Assembly: GCA_027919835.1 (NCBI GenBank)
Contig: JANVFP010000045.1
Coordinates: 124,001 to 188,000, forward strand
Direction of reading: 5' to 3'
Source: Lentinula raphanica
Taxonomy: Eukaryota; Basidiomycota; Agaricomycetes; Agaricales; Omphalotaceae
DNA length: 64,000 nt
This document shows positions 44,530-56,752 of this stretch, piece by piece. The notes beneath the pieces are model-generated. The model worked only from the letters and a program-made list of their open reading frames with translations. It did not search any database and was not told where the DNA came from. The translations under genes were made by a program, and so were the position numbers. Position 1 is the stretch's first letter. Each line of letters starts with the position of its first letter.

Positions 44530-45393
44530 TGTTAGGAAGTGCACCCTCGAAGAAAGTCGGTATAAGCGCTCAAAGGCCTTATAATTCATGCCGAGCACCC
44601 GAAATGCCGGCTTAGCGCCTTCCTGGCCGAAATTCCCACGCTAAGCGCTCTCTATATCTTTTCTCAATATTATAACCATAATTAATATTATAATTGATAG
44701 GATAAGTACTTAGAGATAGCTACTACTTAGGGTAATCTTATCTACCTGATTTAGCATATCTTTTCACACATTCCTATTACTTATTTTAGCACATATTTTC
44801 TCACACCAGATACTATAAAAGGACCCTTAAATACATACAAACAACCTTTAGACTTGTTATTTTGTAACCTTCACCTACATCCAGAGTATATTTGGGAATT
44901 ACACATATTGTGTTGCCACCACTGTGCATATCCAGTGACATACCAAGCTACCACATAGTTTGAAGCCTCGTCTGACGCTTTTCCAGCCGAGTAGATTGCA
45001 GTATTGGTTGGATTACCTTCCAGGACGACAGATTACCTTGGGAGACGACATCTCAATTCTTATTGCAATACTTGCCTGACGCTTTTCCAGTCAAGTACCC
45101 TTGCCTGACGCTATTCCAGTCAAGGTCCTTCGCCGATATAACTCGATTTTCCTTTCAAGACGTAACATTCCTTGAGAGAAGACCCCTCGCAGTTATCCTT
45201 CGACACTACTTGCCTGACGCTTTTCCAGTCAAGTACCTCTGCCGATATAGTTTGATATTCCTTTCAGGACGTAACATCCCTTGGAAGAAGACCCCTCGCA
45301 GCTATTATTCAGCAATAACCCCAGGATAAGTTACTTCCTGGTGATCACGAATATATTCTAGAAGGCTATTAAGAAATAATCCGACTCTTAACA
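44530..45393 (+). repeat. 3' LTR of element 1
   Basis: This is an 864-bp copy of the 5' LTR with one noticed base change, followed by the GGTGC target duplication. Confidence 0.95.
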
Positions 45394-45543
45394 GGTGCTT
45401 TCAGGTGCTTTCAGATGCTTTCAGGATCTTTCAGGATCTCTAGGATGTTTTTTGATCTTTAAAAGCTCACAAAAATCTCTGGGCAGCCTAGGAATTGGGG
45501 GGTATCTCTAGGGACTCTAGAGATGAAAATATTTTTCCTGATG
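45394..45543. mobile_element. Right half of the inverted-repeat element split by element 1
   Basis: It starts with the duplicated GGTGC and ends ATTTTTCCTGATG, the inverse of the left end at 23063. Joined with the left half it makes an element of about 280 bp, like the intact copy at 47312. Confidence 0.8.
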
Positions 45544-45837
45544 AAGTGAACGAAGGAAAGTGTGCAAGGGTGTGCAGCAATGGAGAGTCAATCCGGATCC
45601 CAAACTTTCTCAAAGGCTTCAAATGTGGCAATCGAGTCGCTGGCTCAAATCAAGACAATCATAATACAGCGAACCTCATCATCCTCATGAACTATTCGGG
45701 CAAGCTTTGAAAGCAGTAGATAGGTCATAAGATTTGAGAAACCTACAAAGTATTCATGGCAGGCAGTAGGTATATAAGGTAGCTCTGTATTTTTGACAAA
45801 GCAGGAGGAAATTGAAGTCATGCCTCTCAATGCTCAT

Positions 45838-46941
45838 TGACATCCCTTCTTTATTCTCCCCCCTGAGCTCCAAACACACATTTTCCATTTGGCATGTAGC
45901 CCATGCATGGCAGTACAAGGCAGCACTACATTCTCCCACTATATTGCATCCTTCACAGGGAAAGCTCTTTCTCTTGTTTGCAAATATTTCCATGTCATCG
46001 CTGCACTGGCTCTGCATCAAGCCGTTGTCCTCTGTGGCTGGCAGGAAATAGATAACTTCCATTGTATGCTGTCTTCAATGACTCGCAGGATGACATGTAG
46101 TCATATCAATTGCATGCCACAATACTTGACTCTCATTGCAGATGACTTGCCCCCAAATCCAAGTGCAGTCCGATCCAGTTTATCTTTGCCTACAGGTTTT
46201 GGACAAGCCGCGGTAGAGATGCTGTTGCTGGATATCATATGAAGTATTCTATCCACAATCGGCAATGGTTTATATGAGCTCGAAATTGGGTTTCAAGTTG
46301 TTAAATGCATTGAGGACCTATTGACATACCTGTTTCTCAAGGGTCCATTGATCTTTCCTAATCTCAAAACACTCTTCTTTGCTTCCTCACCTTCATTCCT
46401 ACCAGGCATGACTATGAGTGTTGCTTCAATGGGATCATACCTTGCATGTCCTCAATTGGAAGATATGACGGTGGTGTATAATGACTTGACCATCAAACCG
46501 AGTTCACTGGCAGCCTGCTCCATTGAACCTCCTTGAGATACAGTGTTATTGGAGCAACATGCGGTTGACAGTCCATTAGGATTGTGTGTCAGTAGAAACA
46601 CCAAGAGATTAGGAGGAACACATGATGACTGCGGTGTAGACTGTCATGGTTTTCCTGCTCTTCAAAATTTGACTATTCTTACATCTACACCTGCACAGGC
46701 ATTGTCTGCTTTGAATGCCAATGAGGCAATGTGGAGTAGGGGTTGTACCTTTGATATCAATGGGCTTGGTCTCTTGGAAAACCAAAACCAAAACATATCT
46801 GTGTCCCAGCATATGCCTGACTGCAGTACAAAGTTTCCAAACTTTCAGAATGTTGTCTTGCGACCAAGATTAATCTGGAATGAAATTTGGGGGAGTTTGA
46901 GAGAGGTAGCAAAGATACAGATGGAGGATAGTCCAGGGTGA
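45838..46941 (+). pseudogene. F-box-like protein, probably broken
   Basis: This is a basidiomycete F-box-type sequence, expected to be a substrate receptor of an SCF ubiquitin ligase. The F-box start reads ILPPELQTHIFHLAC (about 45852-45895), followed by a hydrophobic helix region and later LRR-like stretches (FPNLKTLFFASSP near 46355, CPQLEDMTVVY near 46455, FPALQNLTILT near 46650). The reading frame is interrupted by stops at about 46240 and 46536, and no ATG precedes the F-box in frame. Undetected introns could explain part of this, so the gene may be less damaged than it looks. Confidence 0.5.
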
Positions 46942-47311
46942 TATGATTGTTACAGTAGCATGCGCGATGGGATTCATGCATTGGAATCTTCAATGTGTGG
47001 TAAGAAACCCGTTGTTTTCATCTTGAAACCGGGTAAGCAGTTGGCAAGAGTAGTCCAGTAGAAGTAGTTAAGAAAACAATTCATGTATGTTGAATCATGA
47101 TCCTCCTGTCAGAGTAGGTCAGAGTTGAGTAAGTTCAGCTACCAAGTACAACATCGGAAGACAAAATCCAATACTAGCATTCTCGGTGTCCAACTGGGCA
47201 CGGAAACGTGAGAAAGTAGTAGGGTTAGGACTGACGGGAATGCTCAATGCTACTTTAGAAAATCTGCTCTTCACTTCTTGACTTCTCCTTACATTAACTT
47301 CATATTTGTGG
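46942..47311. other. No supported gene
   Basis: I see no coding or repeat signal here apart from the edge of the inverted-repeat element that follows. Confidence 0.4.
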
Positions 47312-47572
47312 CATCAGGAAAATATTTTCATCTCTAGAGTCCCCAGAGATACCCCCCAATTCCTAGGCTGCCCAGAGATTTTTGTGAGCTTTTAAAGATC
47401 AAAAAACATCCTAGAGATCCTGAAAGATCCTGAAAGCATCTGAAAGCACCTGAAAGCACCCAGAGAATTTTTGGAAGTCTCAAAGAACTCAGATACTCTA
47501 GGTGCTCTGAGACTACCTAGGAATGGGGGGGTATCTCTGGAGACTCTAGAGATGAGAATATCTTTCCTGATG
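47312..47572. mobile_element. Intact small inverted-repeat element (MITE)
   Basis: This 261-bp element has the ends CATCAGGAAAATATTTTCAT and its near-inverse, with inverted similarity running at least 50 bp inward (CTCTAGAGTC, CCAGAGATACC, AATTCCTAG). The interior has CCTGAAAG units. It has no coding capacity. It lies just upstream of a DUF6534 gene. Confidence 0.8.
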
Positions 47573-47863
47573 GGGTTGCAAATTATGTTGCTTCTGCAGA
47601 GCTAGAATGAACATTATCTCAGTGTCTCGGAATTGACGTGATACATGAATCAAACAACGATGGTCCCCTTTGAACCATCTGTTTGCTTTTCCAGCATCAT
47701 TCAAATTAGATAGTTCCCATTGCTTGTACAGCTGGTGCTTGGGACAGCCACCCACAGCCACTGCTGGTATCCTGCATTATATATACCCTGCGCAGCTACT
47801 CCTAGTGACAATTGTGCCCTCTGTCATCCAAATTTGTTCTATCTCATTGCTCAGAGTTTTGGC

Positions 47864-49993
47864 ATGTCTCTCATAGAAATAACGGCAGGAGTAGCATTTG
47901 CTGGCTGCCTTGTGGCCGTTGGGTGGGTGTATCTGCCTATCACCACTGAGGTTTAACAGACTCGCTAACAATATCTACAGGCTTTCAGCAATCTTGGGCT
48001 TCCAGGTCTTCTTGTACTTCCGCATCTTCGCTTCTGACAAACTCACATACAAAATTTTGGTCTGTGATATTGTTATCTTGAAGACAAATGGGTGTTATAT
48101 GATTTGAGCTGATGTGGGATTCACTATGTGGCAGGTTGGATGGATATGGTATGTGCCGCAAGTACTATCTCCAATAATTAGGGTAATGATCATCAAGAAT
48201 TAGGGCTATCGATGCCACCCACACGGTCTTGCTCTGCATTACAATTTGGACATATCTTGTTGTCAATTTTGGCAATTATGCTGCTTTAGCCAAAATCACC
48301 TCGTTAGTTGTTGAGCTTCACAATTTCATGACTGTCCATTGTTTACTGATTGCGGGCTGACAGGGCTGCTGCAGTAAGAGATGTTTGCATAATTCAAGTC
48401 TACCTTCAATTGAATGATGATTGAGGGAACTATCCTGATGACGGTTGTCACTGCTTTCAGTGTTAATGGGTAATATCTCCGATTTGATATCTCTGATTTT
48501 GAAATGTTGCACTGACTTGCTATATACTTTCTGGAACAACATGATAGCTTCTACGGATGGCGTTTGTACAAAAGTAATCATGAGCTTCTTTCGAAGCCCA
48601 ATAAATGTATTGACTTAGTATCAGTGAGCAAGTGTAACTGGTGGCTGGTTTTGCCTATTGTATGTTGAGTTATTTATTAATATCCTTTGACTTCAGCTTG
48701 TTTGTTGACCCTTTCATAGGCATTCCTTTCTTTAGGTCAACTGGGTAAGTGTATATACACCTCATCTTTGCCCTGCTTCAATCTTGGTCCACTAACCTAT
48801 GCCATTTCTCACCCAGTACTTGGTTTAAGTAAATTTCTAATTATCATCCAAGGAAATTTTTGAATACTCAATGTGAGATGGCAGTGAACACCATAGCATG
48901 GTATGTTTTTCTTGTGGCATTTATATTTAACATATTATACTCATTTCTGTAGCATGAAGACAGCCCAGATTTCGAGCGTATCTTCCAGGTTCCAAGTGTG
49001 TTACCATGAAATTTCACTGCTTGGAATTTCTGAAACATCATAGATTACATTCTTGATGAATTTATCTGTATCTGTGGCCATAGACACTACAATATCTGTG
49101 GCTCGATACTTTTACATGCGGAAGATGAAGCTCAAAGGATTATCACCGTGTGTGGTTCCAGTCTTTTCTAGACACATATGTTCAAATCGATCCGGTTCCA
49201 AAGTACACAAGAAATTGTTGACGGGATTGTGTTATTCACAATCAATGACGGTGTAGCAACTTGGTATGTTTTCTGCATGCTAGGCCAATTGAACTTTCAA
49301 CTAATGCTTAGCCATCATATCTCATCCAGCGCTGTGTCAATTGCTTCATTTGTTTCTGTACGTGAATCATTGAACTCTCCATCATCTTGTAGGTTTCATG
49401 ATTGCAATTTTAGAGTCTGCTCATAAATGACAATTTCATCTTCATGAGCCTCTATTTCATCACGTCAAAGCGTAAGTTTCTCTACAAAAAAAATACTTCC
49501 TATTGTCAATTGACGAGTCTTCTGTGCCGAATCCAGTCAACTCCAACTCGGTGCTCGCTACGTACGTTCCTTAAAAACTCAAATGTTATCATGATGTCTT
49601 TACTTACCATGATATAGCCTTAATCTGCGTAACTGGTATCGTCACAAATACCCTCGGAACCGTCCACTAGGTCTTTCCATGATAGAAAGTGATGAGAGTG
49701 AAGTTCGGTTCCGTGAACCACCCAGCTCAATAGTGCCCCATCTTCGAGTCGGGGACTTTGCTCGCAAGCATCTCCACCCTGGAAATAGCGAGGGTAAAGA
49801 TAAGGTTTGTATTTTCAAGTTCCTTGTGTGCTTGTTGACATTCTGATATTGTGGGTAATATTGGCAGCCTGTTGAAGTATATCTGGAGCATCAAGTGGAA
49901 TCGGACATTGGCGATCTGGATTTCTCTACTGTTGACAAGCCAGATGGCAAAGCGTTCGAAACCGACCAGAGGAAATCTACAGGTTCTATCTGA
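47864..49993 (+). CDS. DUF6534-type multi-pass membrane protein, possibly decayed
   Basis: This is a basidiomycete membrane protein family without known function. Exon-sized pieces in the family order are: MSLIEITAGVAFAGCLVAVG (first helix, 47864-47925), LGFQVFLYFRIFASD (47990-48040), DATHTVLLC and VVNFGNYAALAKITS (48212-48300), VAIDTTISVARYFYMRKMKLKG (49070-49135), STQEIVDGIVLFTINDG (about 49200-49250), NDNFIFMSLYFITSK (about 49425-49470), and NRPLGLSM (about 49658-49680). An acidic tail ends at the stop at 49991. The spacing between some pieces (48310-49060) is too long for the usual 50-60-bp introns, so an insertion or decay is likely there. It converges on the F-box/LRR gene. The paralogous half-copy is at 21800-22905. 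Confidence 0.5.
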
Positions 49994-50206
49994 AGCTAAC
50001 ACGAAGGCCCACTGAGAGGCTGTCCGTTCATCCATAAATCTCGACTCTCCCAACTGATATTTATGATAATCGAAGGTAGCACATATATGACCAGGATGTA
50101 TACATGACCTACCACTACTGTACAATGATGCCAACTCGTCTGCCCCAAATGCCATAAATACCCAGCAAGATGACCCAGCAAGAAACAACCCAAACATACA
50201 CTTCGA

Positions 50207-51897
50207 TCATTCCAGAAGTTGTCGATTCTGTCTGCTCAAAAAATGAAACGCATTCAACGTCGACTGAACCTCCGACCATCCACTCCCAGGACCATCTGCC
50301 CACTTTATCCCAGGAAAAATCTGATACAAATGCAACGCAACAATAGCCGGACTCTTCACCTCATCATACAGAATACACCTAAAACTCCTCAACGAATGCA
50401 TCACCATCGTCGGCGGGGGAGGCGACGGCGGTCTGATATCCACGACAAAGTTCACCCGGACGGGAAACTCGAGACTCGTCAGTTCAGGACAATGTTCGGC
50501 GAAATGCCTCAGGGACTCAACCGGTGGGATTCCCTCGCCCCAGGTTTCCGATGTGAGGCTAAGGGTTTCGATGTGAGGCCAGGCCGCGGCCATTTCGGAG
50601 GTGCGTTGGTCGGTGAGGAATAAGGGTAGTTCGTAGACGAGTTTTCGGAGGAGGGGTAAGCGCAGGATGGGTGAGAATAGTAGCCAGAGGAATTGTGCGT
50701 CGAAGAGGTTGAGATCGATCTCGCTGATGGATGAAATCTCGACAATAGTGAGGGAAGAAAATCGGTCGAGGGAGCGTGTGAGGTCAGGCATTCCAGTCCT
50801 GTTCTCCTCCCATACCGAATGGAGGTTGCATGTCAGTCGTAGTTCGTTCAAAGTCGACGTGGAGACTAATTTCAGGAGTTTGTGTATATCCCCCGGAGAG
50901 CCCGAGACGCGTAGAGTATCTAGAGAAGGGAACCCACCTGAGATGCCAGAAACATCAACGGAGGCTAGAGCATTCTCCGGAAGCGACAGGTTGAGATAAG
51001 AGAGGTGTTGGAGGGATGCAATACCATTGAAGAAATCTGGATCGTAGTGAGAGAGTCGAACGACTCTGAGACTTTTGAGGTCATTGAAGCAAGCCACGGA
51101 GGAGGCGAATCCCGAATATCGTGTGTCGGATTCAAGATATAGAGTCTGCATTCCGGGCGATTTCCATGCCATGATAGAGAGTGAGGGTCCGAAATCCATT
51201 TCTTCCTCGGTCTCTGTAGCTCGAGAAGTTTGCGCGTGAGGGAGAAACGCCGGTAGGGAAGCCATGGTTATTGTTCGAGAGAGAAAGAACATCAACGAAT
51301 TGGAGGTGGATACTGAGATGGTGGGGTGAAACTCTGCGAGAGCAGGGAAGATGGGATATATCTGTCCAAGACGCGCATATACTGAGATGTGGATACTAGA
51401 TTCTTCTGACTCGGATAGGATTCTTTGGTCGAATGTGTGTACGCGGGAGGTATAAAATCGTAGTCGATCCCAAGACTTGGGTGCAATCTGTTTCACGAGC
51501 ATCTGTTCGTTATAGTATTACTTCAGTGAAGTTCTGTAAGACACGAAGAAATCAGGATGCTACGCACCTTTTTGCCTTCAACAGTGATAGTCTCCGGAAG
51601 GACAGAAAGTAGCGGTTCAACTGAACTGACTGTACGCCACAAGACATTCAGAGCCGGCTCTAGAAATGCCTTCGACGCAAGCCCAAAAGACAAGAGACCT
51701 TGACGAGCAGCAAGATGACTCTCGGTTCGCAGTTGCTGATCCAGCGCCATGTACGTGTCGAACTGTAATTCCTCGCATATTAGGGCGATAATGTGATTGT
51801 CCAACGCCTGAACTGGTTCAGGTTTGGGAATAGCGAGGTTCGAAGAAGATGAGTTTGTTTTCGAGCCCAAGCTCGATGAGGAGCCAAATTTGAACAT
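50207..51897 (-). CDS. F-box/leucine-rich-repeat protein
   Basis: This is a likely substrate receptor of an SCF ubiquitin ligase. Exon 1 runs from the chosen ATG at 51897 (MFKFGSSSSLGSK) to 51568, and the intron is 51567-51503 (GTGCGT..AACAG). Exon 2 runs 51502-50207 and keeps the frame. The N-terminus has a weak F-box (DNHIIALICEEL, then SFGLASKAFLEPALNVLWRTV). The rest carries LRR-like segments such as LKSLRVVRLSHYD, LQHLSYLNLSLPE and FPSLDTLRVSGSPG. An upstream open stretch continues to about 52116 but lacks an in-frame ATG, which is why I use 51897. Protein about 540 residues. No break was seen. Confidence 0.8.
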
Positions 51898-51904
51898 GAG
51901 ATGT

Positions 51905-52660
51905 TGAGCGAGAGTTGTGCTGGGCCATTCTGAGACGATATTTTTAGTCTGTTGAGGCCGACGCCTTGGTGAACGTTTCAAACGACGAACGCGGTGCTCG
52001 GTGCCTTTTTCTTGATCCGAGTACACTGCCACTGATTTACCGCGATAGAAATGAGCGGCACGCCCGCGGCTCCGGCCTTCCCCGGTTTGTATACTTCCGG
52101 CATCCGCCGGCACCAACCATTGTCAGTTCAATGTTGAACGTTGAACGTTGAACACGTCCAACAGCGTCCAACAGTCACGACCTCTCAATTTACCTTCTCA
52201 GAGCATCATGATGTTGGACACTCTTGGATCAAGATTGGAGTGCACTCCGCTTGCTCGGCGCCATCTGCAGCACTCTGGACGGTTCCTCTGTAGTCATCTC
52301 GATTCTTTCTCCGGTCTTTGACATTCTTGAGAAGAGAGTAAACTCGACTCTATCCTTGCTTCAACCTTCTTCCACCTGCTGTATCCCTCGATATCGAAGC
52401 CACCCCTCGTGTAAAGACCTTCGAACATCTTCAGAAAGACTATATTCTAGGCTTTAGCCAAGGTAGAAAGATTCGGTAGAAACGCGTCGAGAACATCCTC
52501 ATTTCCCTGGCATTTTTGGTGAGCCACATTTCGATATCTATCTGTCGATCTTCTTAACGCGTTTTCTTAGTTAAAGTATACCCTCTTCTCTTACCTACAT
52601 CTTCGTCGGCCTCGTTAACACGTCGCACGTACGGAACTATCGTGCAAAGAATATCCTGTT
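51905..52660. repeat. Diverged segmental duplication, left copy
   Basis: Pieces of this stretch match 54516-55315 in the same order: GGGCCATTCT-GACGATATTTT (51920 and 54530), the GGCGCC..TGCAG..GGACGGTT block (52236 and 54858), GAGAAGA..AAACTCGACTCT (52330 and 54983), and the ACATC-TCGTCGGCCTC block (52600 and 55282). Confidence 0.7.
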
Positions 52661-52690
52661 CTTCGCTTTTCTTCAAGGTTAACCATTAGA
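52207..52690 (+). pseudogene. DUF2855 gene, decayed 5' fragment
   Basis: This is a remnant of the first part of a DUF2855 gene like the intact one at 54991. It has the equivalent of the start region, of the first intron, and of the exon 2 opening that reads LPTSSSASxxTRRT-type codons, but with frame changes and stops, and nothing of the remaining ~330 residues. It shares its upstream region with the intact gene, so promoter and 5' end were duplicated together. Confidence 0.65.
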
Positions 52691-53801
52691 CCACCCAAAT
52701 CCGACGTCTTACACCAGAATTCCGGATAGTCAAGAGCATCATCTCTTCAGTACTCACCATTGGGACATCACCAGGTTCGGAATACAGTAAATTCCTGTCA
52801 TCGTCAGCGGAGGCAAATCGAAGAAACGCCTCCACTATCATAGTCGTCGTGTTCTGAGTCTCTCGCTAGATCTGATAATGAGTTCATTGAGCATCATGAT
52901 CATCTGGTTTCTTAACTTCCTAGGTTGGTAAGTCATTCTCGCAGCCACTCCCTCATAGCCTCATGCAGCTCATCTGCAATAACAGCCTGCGCAACAACTC
53001 CGATGGAGAGAAATAAAAAACATCCGTGCTTGTGTCGACGAGACATTGACACGGGCTAGACGAAGGAAGGAAGGAAGGAAAGTAGACGGCTCCATCCGAA
53101 ATGAAGGGGAAGAAGTTATCGTTCGAGTTTCGAGCGAAAAGTATGTAATTACCGAGGTGTAAGTACCTCCCTGTCCTATATGCTATGCTACAGCCTACGA
53201 TCATGATACCAGCAAAATTGACCGATGGGACTGGTCACTGAAGGTCACCAGAGGTCACCGTCGTATCGGCAGTAGCTGCCAAGCTCAGCCAAGCTCCAGT
53301 CTCCAGTGGCAGCGTTTAACGTTTAACGATCTTAAAGAGTTTCATCACATCAGCAGATTCATACCAGTGCCTGAATCAGTTAAGAACAGGGGGGAAACGC
53401 TTCTCCTACCCCTCCATTCCCAGCTTCTCTCCCTACACTTTCTTTGCTGGTCAAAGAAAGGTAAGCTTGTGTTCTACAGCGTTTCACATCTCCCTCCAAC
53501 TGACTTACCTGGCTACTTCTCAACAGCTTAACGCAGGTCGTTTAACGGTTCTACATCCTTCTACCCACAATTTCACTCGTCCTTGGTTCACCGGTACGTC
53601 GTGGCTTATACAAGAGAATGAGTCGAACGATTAACCTTTCGACTCCGGGCAGTTCCGTCCCAAGTTCTCTCATCATACTTTCGTCTCTGTCCAAGTTCTA
53701 TCTGTGCGTCAGCCCAAGGCAAGTTCGATTTCAACTCATACATCCTCCCTTATCTCAAATGGAACTTGTACCCCGTGCATAGAAATCCGAGTTTGCCTCC
53801 T
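52691..53801. other. No supported gene
   Basis: Only short open stretches occur. Pyrimidine-rich tracts near 53460 and 53530-53720 are typical of 5' untranslated regions and introns, and may belong to the secreted-protein gene that follows. Confidence 0.35.
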
Positions 53802-54392
53802 ATGCGTTTGAGTGTCATTTTTTCCATCCTCTGGCTTGTGGCCGTTGCATGTACTGCTCCTGTGCCGAAACTTAACTTGCCGAACACTGGCTTGTCGAAC
53901 AATGGCTTGCCAAACGATGGCTACACGAACACTGGCTTGCCCTTGGCCAGCTCCGATGTCAGTCCTTGATGTCTTGAGCTTAACTGGAGAATTCACCCAT
54001 ATGGTTTGCAGAGTTTGGCAGCGAAGGAAGCGGCACACGTTGCAGAAGAGGACGATCGTCACACATGTGTCCACCCGTTTTCATTCGACTCGCTCTCAAT
54101 CGAGTACAACCCCAGCGGATTGAAGGATGCCAAGAAAGCCGAAGGTTTGATGCAGGACGCTGTCAACAACGCGCTATCCACTTCGTATGGGTTAATTGTG
54201 AAGAAAGAAGAACACGAGAAGTGGAAGATCAAGCAAAACTCGAAGTTGAAGCAAGGGAAAGCTACACTGAAGATTGTCGCGAGATGTATATCAGGGACGC
54301 AAATGGTTTCAGATGGCAAGGGCGAGATTGACATGGATCAGAATCCTATGAAGGCTAAGCTTCCCAGTCAGGAATACCCTAATAGTAAATAG
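53802..54392 (+). CDS. Small secreted protein, unknown function
   Basis: I do not recognise the family. The start at 53802 gives a clear signal peptide (MRLSVIFSILWLVAVACTA). A run of imperfect repeats follows (NTGLSNNGLPNDGYTNTGLP). The intron is 53958-54011 (GTCAGT..TTGCAG, 54 bp); the frame continues through a charged region with two Cys and ends at 54392, giving 178 residues in all. The features fit a secreted effector-like or wall-associated protein, but nothing shows a specific role. Confidence 0.6.
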
Positions 54393-54990
54393 CGACCCAT
54401 TACCTAGCCCACCTTTGTTTGTATGACTCGTAGTGCCAGTTCATCATGATATCTGAGAAGAGGAATTAGACCTGTTCGGATCGATCACCATTCAAGCTTC
54501 AAGATTTGAACTTCAATTGTGCTGCGGGCCATTCTCAGACGATATTTTCACTCTGCATGTGAGGCCGTTATGTATGCGAGGGGGCCGATGCACGAGGTTT
54601 CAACGATTCAGATAGGTTTGGTTTACACGATTACTATAGCGGTTATCCTCATCCATCACAGAGTCCCGATGGTCCATAGCCCGTGCTATGATTGTCATCT
54701 ATGTAAGAGGTGGCAGTCCTCAGTAAGGTGATTGTACTTATGATAACTATGCTCGTCAAAGAGCACAAACTGACTCAGATCCTCGTTCTGAATTTTGTAG
54801 TATACTAATACGAACGGACCAAGGTTGAATAGGATGTTCTCCTTATTCGGCGCCTTGTTTGCTCGTTGTTTGCAGTACTCGGGACGGTTTCTCTATATGT
54901 GGCCGTTTTGAAGTCGGAGGTTCCTTCACCGGTCATTATAAAAGCCCTTGACCTTATCCTTTTATCACGATCTCGTCGCCCGAGAAGAGT
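54393..54990. other. Upstream region of the DUF2855 gene
   Basis: I see no gene here. It includes the right copy of the segmental duplication, with a relic of the F-box gene 5' region near 54520-54570. Confidence 0.45.
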
Positions 54991-55315
54991 ATGAACTCGA
55001 CTCTTTGCTTCCCTCGGCCTTCTTTCTCTTCGTCTTCCGAAGTATCATCTGTAGCAAGAACGTCTCTCTTAGAAAGCTCAATACCTGATGCCGAACAGCT
55101 TCAACGACACTGTATATTGCTCAAGGTAGATAAATTCGGTTGGAGCGCGAATAATGTTACCTACCAGGCGTTAGGAGAACATCCACATTTCCGGTGAGCA
55201 CTGATCAACTGTGCAACTGTCAACACTTGCTCGATCTTGACGCGTTTTTGTTGTCAGCTACTATGATTTTCATCCTTTACCGACATCCTCGTCGGCCTCA
55301 GTAACAGCTCGCACG
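54516..55315. repeat. Diverged segmental duplication, right copy
   Basis: Blocks match the left copy at 51905-52660 in the same order. Both copies place a F-box-gene-like 5' piece to the left of a DUF2855 5' end. Confidence 0.7.
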
Positions 55316-56458
55316 CACGGAATTGTTCCCGTATGGGGATTCGGCACAGTTGTCGCATCTGCCCATCCTCAAGTGTCTGTCGGCGAGCGTCTCTATGGCT
55401 ACTTCGCACCTGCAAAATACTTGGTACTACCCATCGACGAGAAGGACGTGAATAAACACTCCATGTATGTCCCTCGACCTCATTTACCTCCTGGTGCGTA
55501 TATATGCACTTGCATCTCCTACATACATGATAGAAATGCCAAACCCATAGATCGCAGAGTGTACAACCAAATACAACGCTGTTCCACTGATCCTCTGTAC
55601 TCTCGAGAGACCGAAGACCTGACGATGCTCTACCGACCGCTGTTCTGGACTTCGTACTGGTGCGAGGATTGGCTGGCGAGTAGTGGATATAGAGGTGGGT
55701 GTGAAGGTGTTCTGATCTCGAGCGCGAGCAGCAAGACAGCGTTTTGTCTGGCGTATTGCTTTCGGATGAGGGCTAAGAAGGAACGTCAGAGGGGAAGCAA
55801 TAACTCGAGTATCAGAATGGTCGGTCTCACCTCGAAAGGAAATCTAGAATTCACGAAGAAGCTTGGATTATATGATGAGGTGTACGATTATGACTCTTTT
55901 CTCTTCGATGAGGCATTCCATGCTCCTCGTAAAACAGAATGGGTTTCTCGGACTCAACCTGGATGGCTTTGGATCGACGTTGCAGGGAACCAGTCTCTCA
56001 ACTCGAAGATCTACACTCACTTCGCCAGTCCATACGCTGTCTCGAAACTCAAAGCCGCCATATCACTCGGTATGACGAATCTCTCTCCCGGTGAGAAAAG
56101 CTTGGAGTGGATCGCGTCGTTGGACACAAAGAGCAGCGACACGGCGAGGACGAACCATACCGCTCCTTCGCCTCTAGGGTTCTGGCCTGTAGCAGAGCAA
56201 TTCTTCTTGCCTGAATGGCTGGCAATTCGACGGCTGCAGCTTACCCCGGTTCAGATGCTCGACATGCAGACGGAAGCGTGGAGCTCTCTTATGCAGGATT
56301 GTCGGAGTTGGGTGAAACTAGAGTATGTGTATGGTGGTGAACGAGTCAAAGAGGCATATGAGGCGATGGTGGGCAGTTCTCGAGGACTAGGTCCAGATAA
56401 GGGTTGGATTTGGAGTATGTGGGATGAACATAAGGATGGTCCTAGAGCTAGATTATAG
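54991..56458 (+). CDS. DUF2855 family protein
   Basis: DUF2855 proteins are related to the medium-chain dehydrogenase/reductase fold and have no firmly known substrate. Exon 1 is 54991-55193 and the intron is 55194-55257 (GTGAGC..TGTCAG, 64 bp). Exon 2 is 55258-56458 and stays in phase (CG|C), giving 467 residues. The middle matches the family: RLYGYFAPAKYLVLP, TMLYRPLFWTSYWCEDWL, and an SSASSKTA segment typical of the cofactor-binding turn. There is also VGLTSKGNLEFTKKLGLYDEVYDYD and a C-terminal WSSLMQDCRSWVKLEYVYG block. It is a complete gene with a degenerate 5' paralogue upstream. Confidence 0.85.
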
Positions 56459-56752
56459 AAACTGCTTTCATAGAAAGAGGACCGCTATTCTTCGACTACT
56501 TCGAGTCGGGTGAAGTGAACTGCGGGACGAGACGAGAAACATACACATTAAGAATAAGCACAAGTATGTAAGTTTCCTGAGTGCAGCCCATTGAAGCGGA
56601 ACTGACTATTATCTATGGTGTGAGTAGAGCGACGCCAATTCTGCAGCCAGGACCTGGAAGAAGCCAAGTCAGACAAATCTTGACGAAAGCCAGCAAAACT
56701 CACCTTCCACGACATTCAATTTGTCCTCCGCATCCTAATTTCCCTCCTTGCT

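Larger units (their letters stand above)
23200..45393 (+). mobile_element. Ty3/gypsy chromovirus, element 1 (contains nested element 2)
   Basis: Two 864-bp LTRs (23200-24063 and 44530-45393) start TGTTAGG and end TTAACA. I noticed one base difference between them (C at about 23923 versus T at about 45253), so insertion is recent. The target duplication is GGTGC (23195-23199 and 45394-45398). Removing nested element 2 and one target copy leaves about 13.4 kb. The order is 5' LTR, self-priming site, gag, -1 frameshift site, pol with PR-RT-RNaseH-IN-chromodomain, a convergent antisense gene, about 1.8 kb of unassigned sequence, a purine-rich tract and 3' LTR. It inserted into a small inverted-repeat element. 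Confidence 0.95.
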
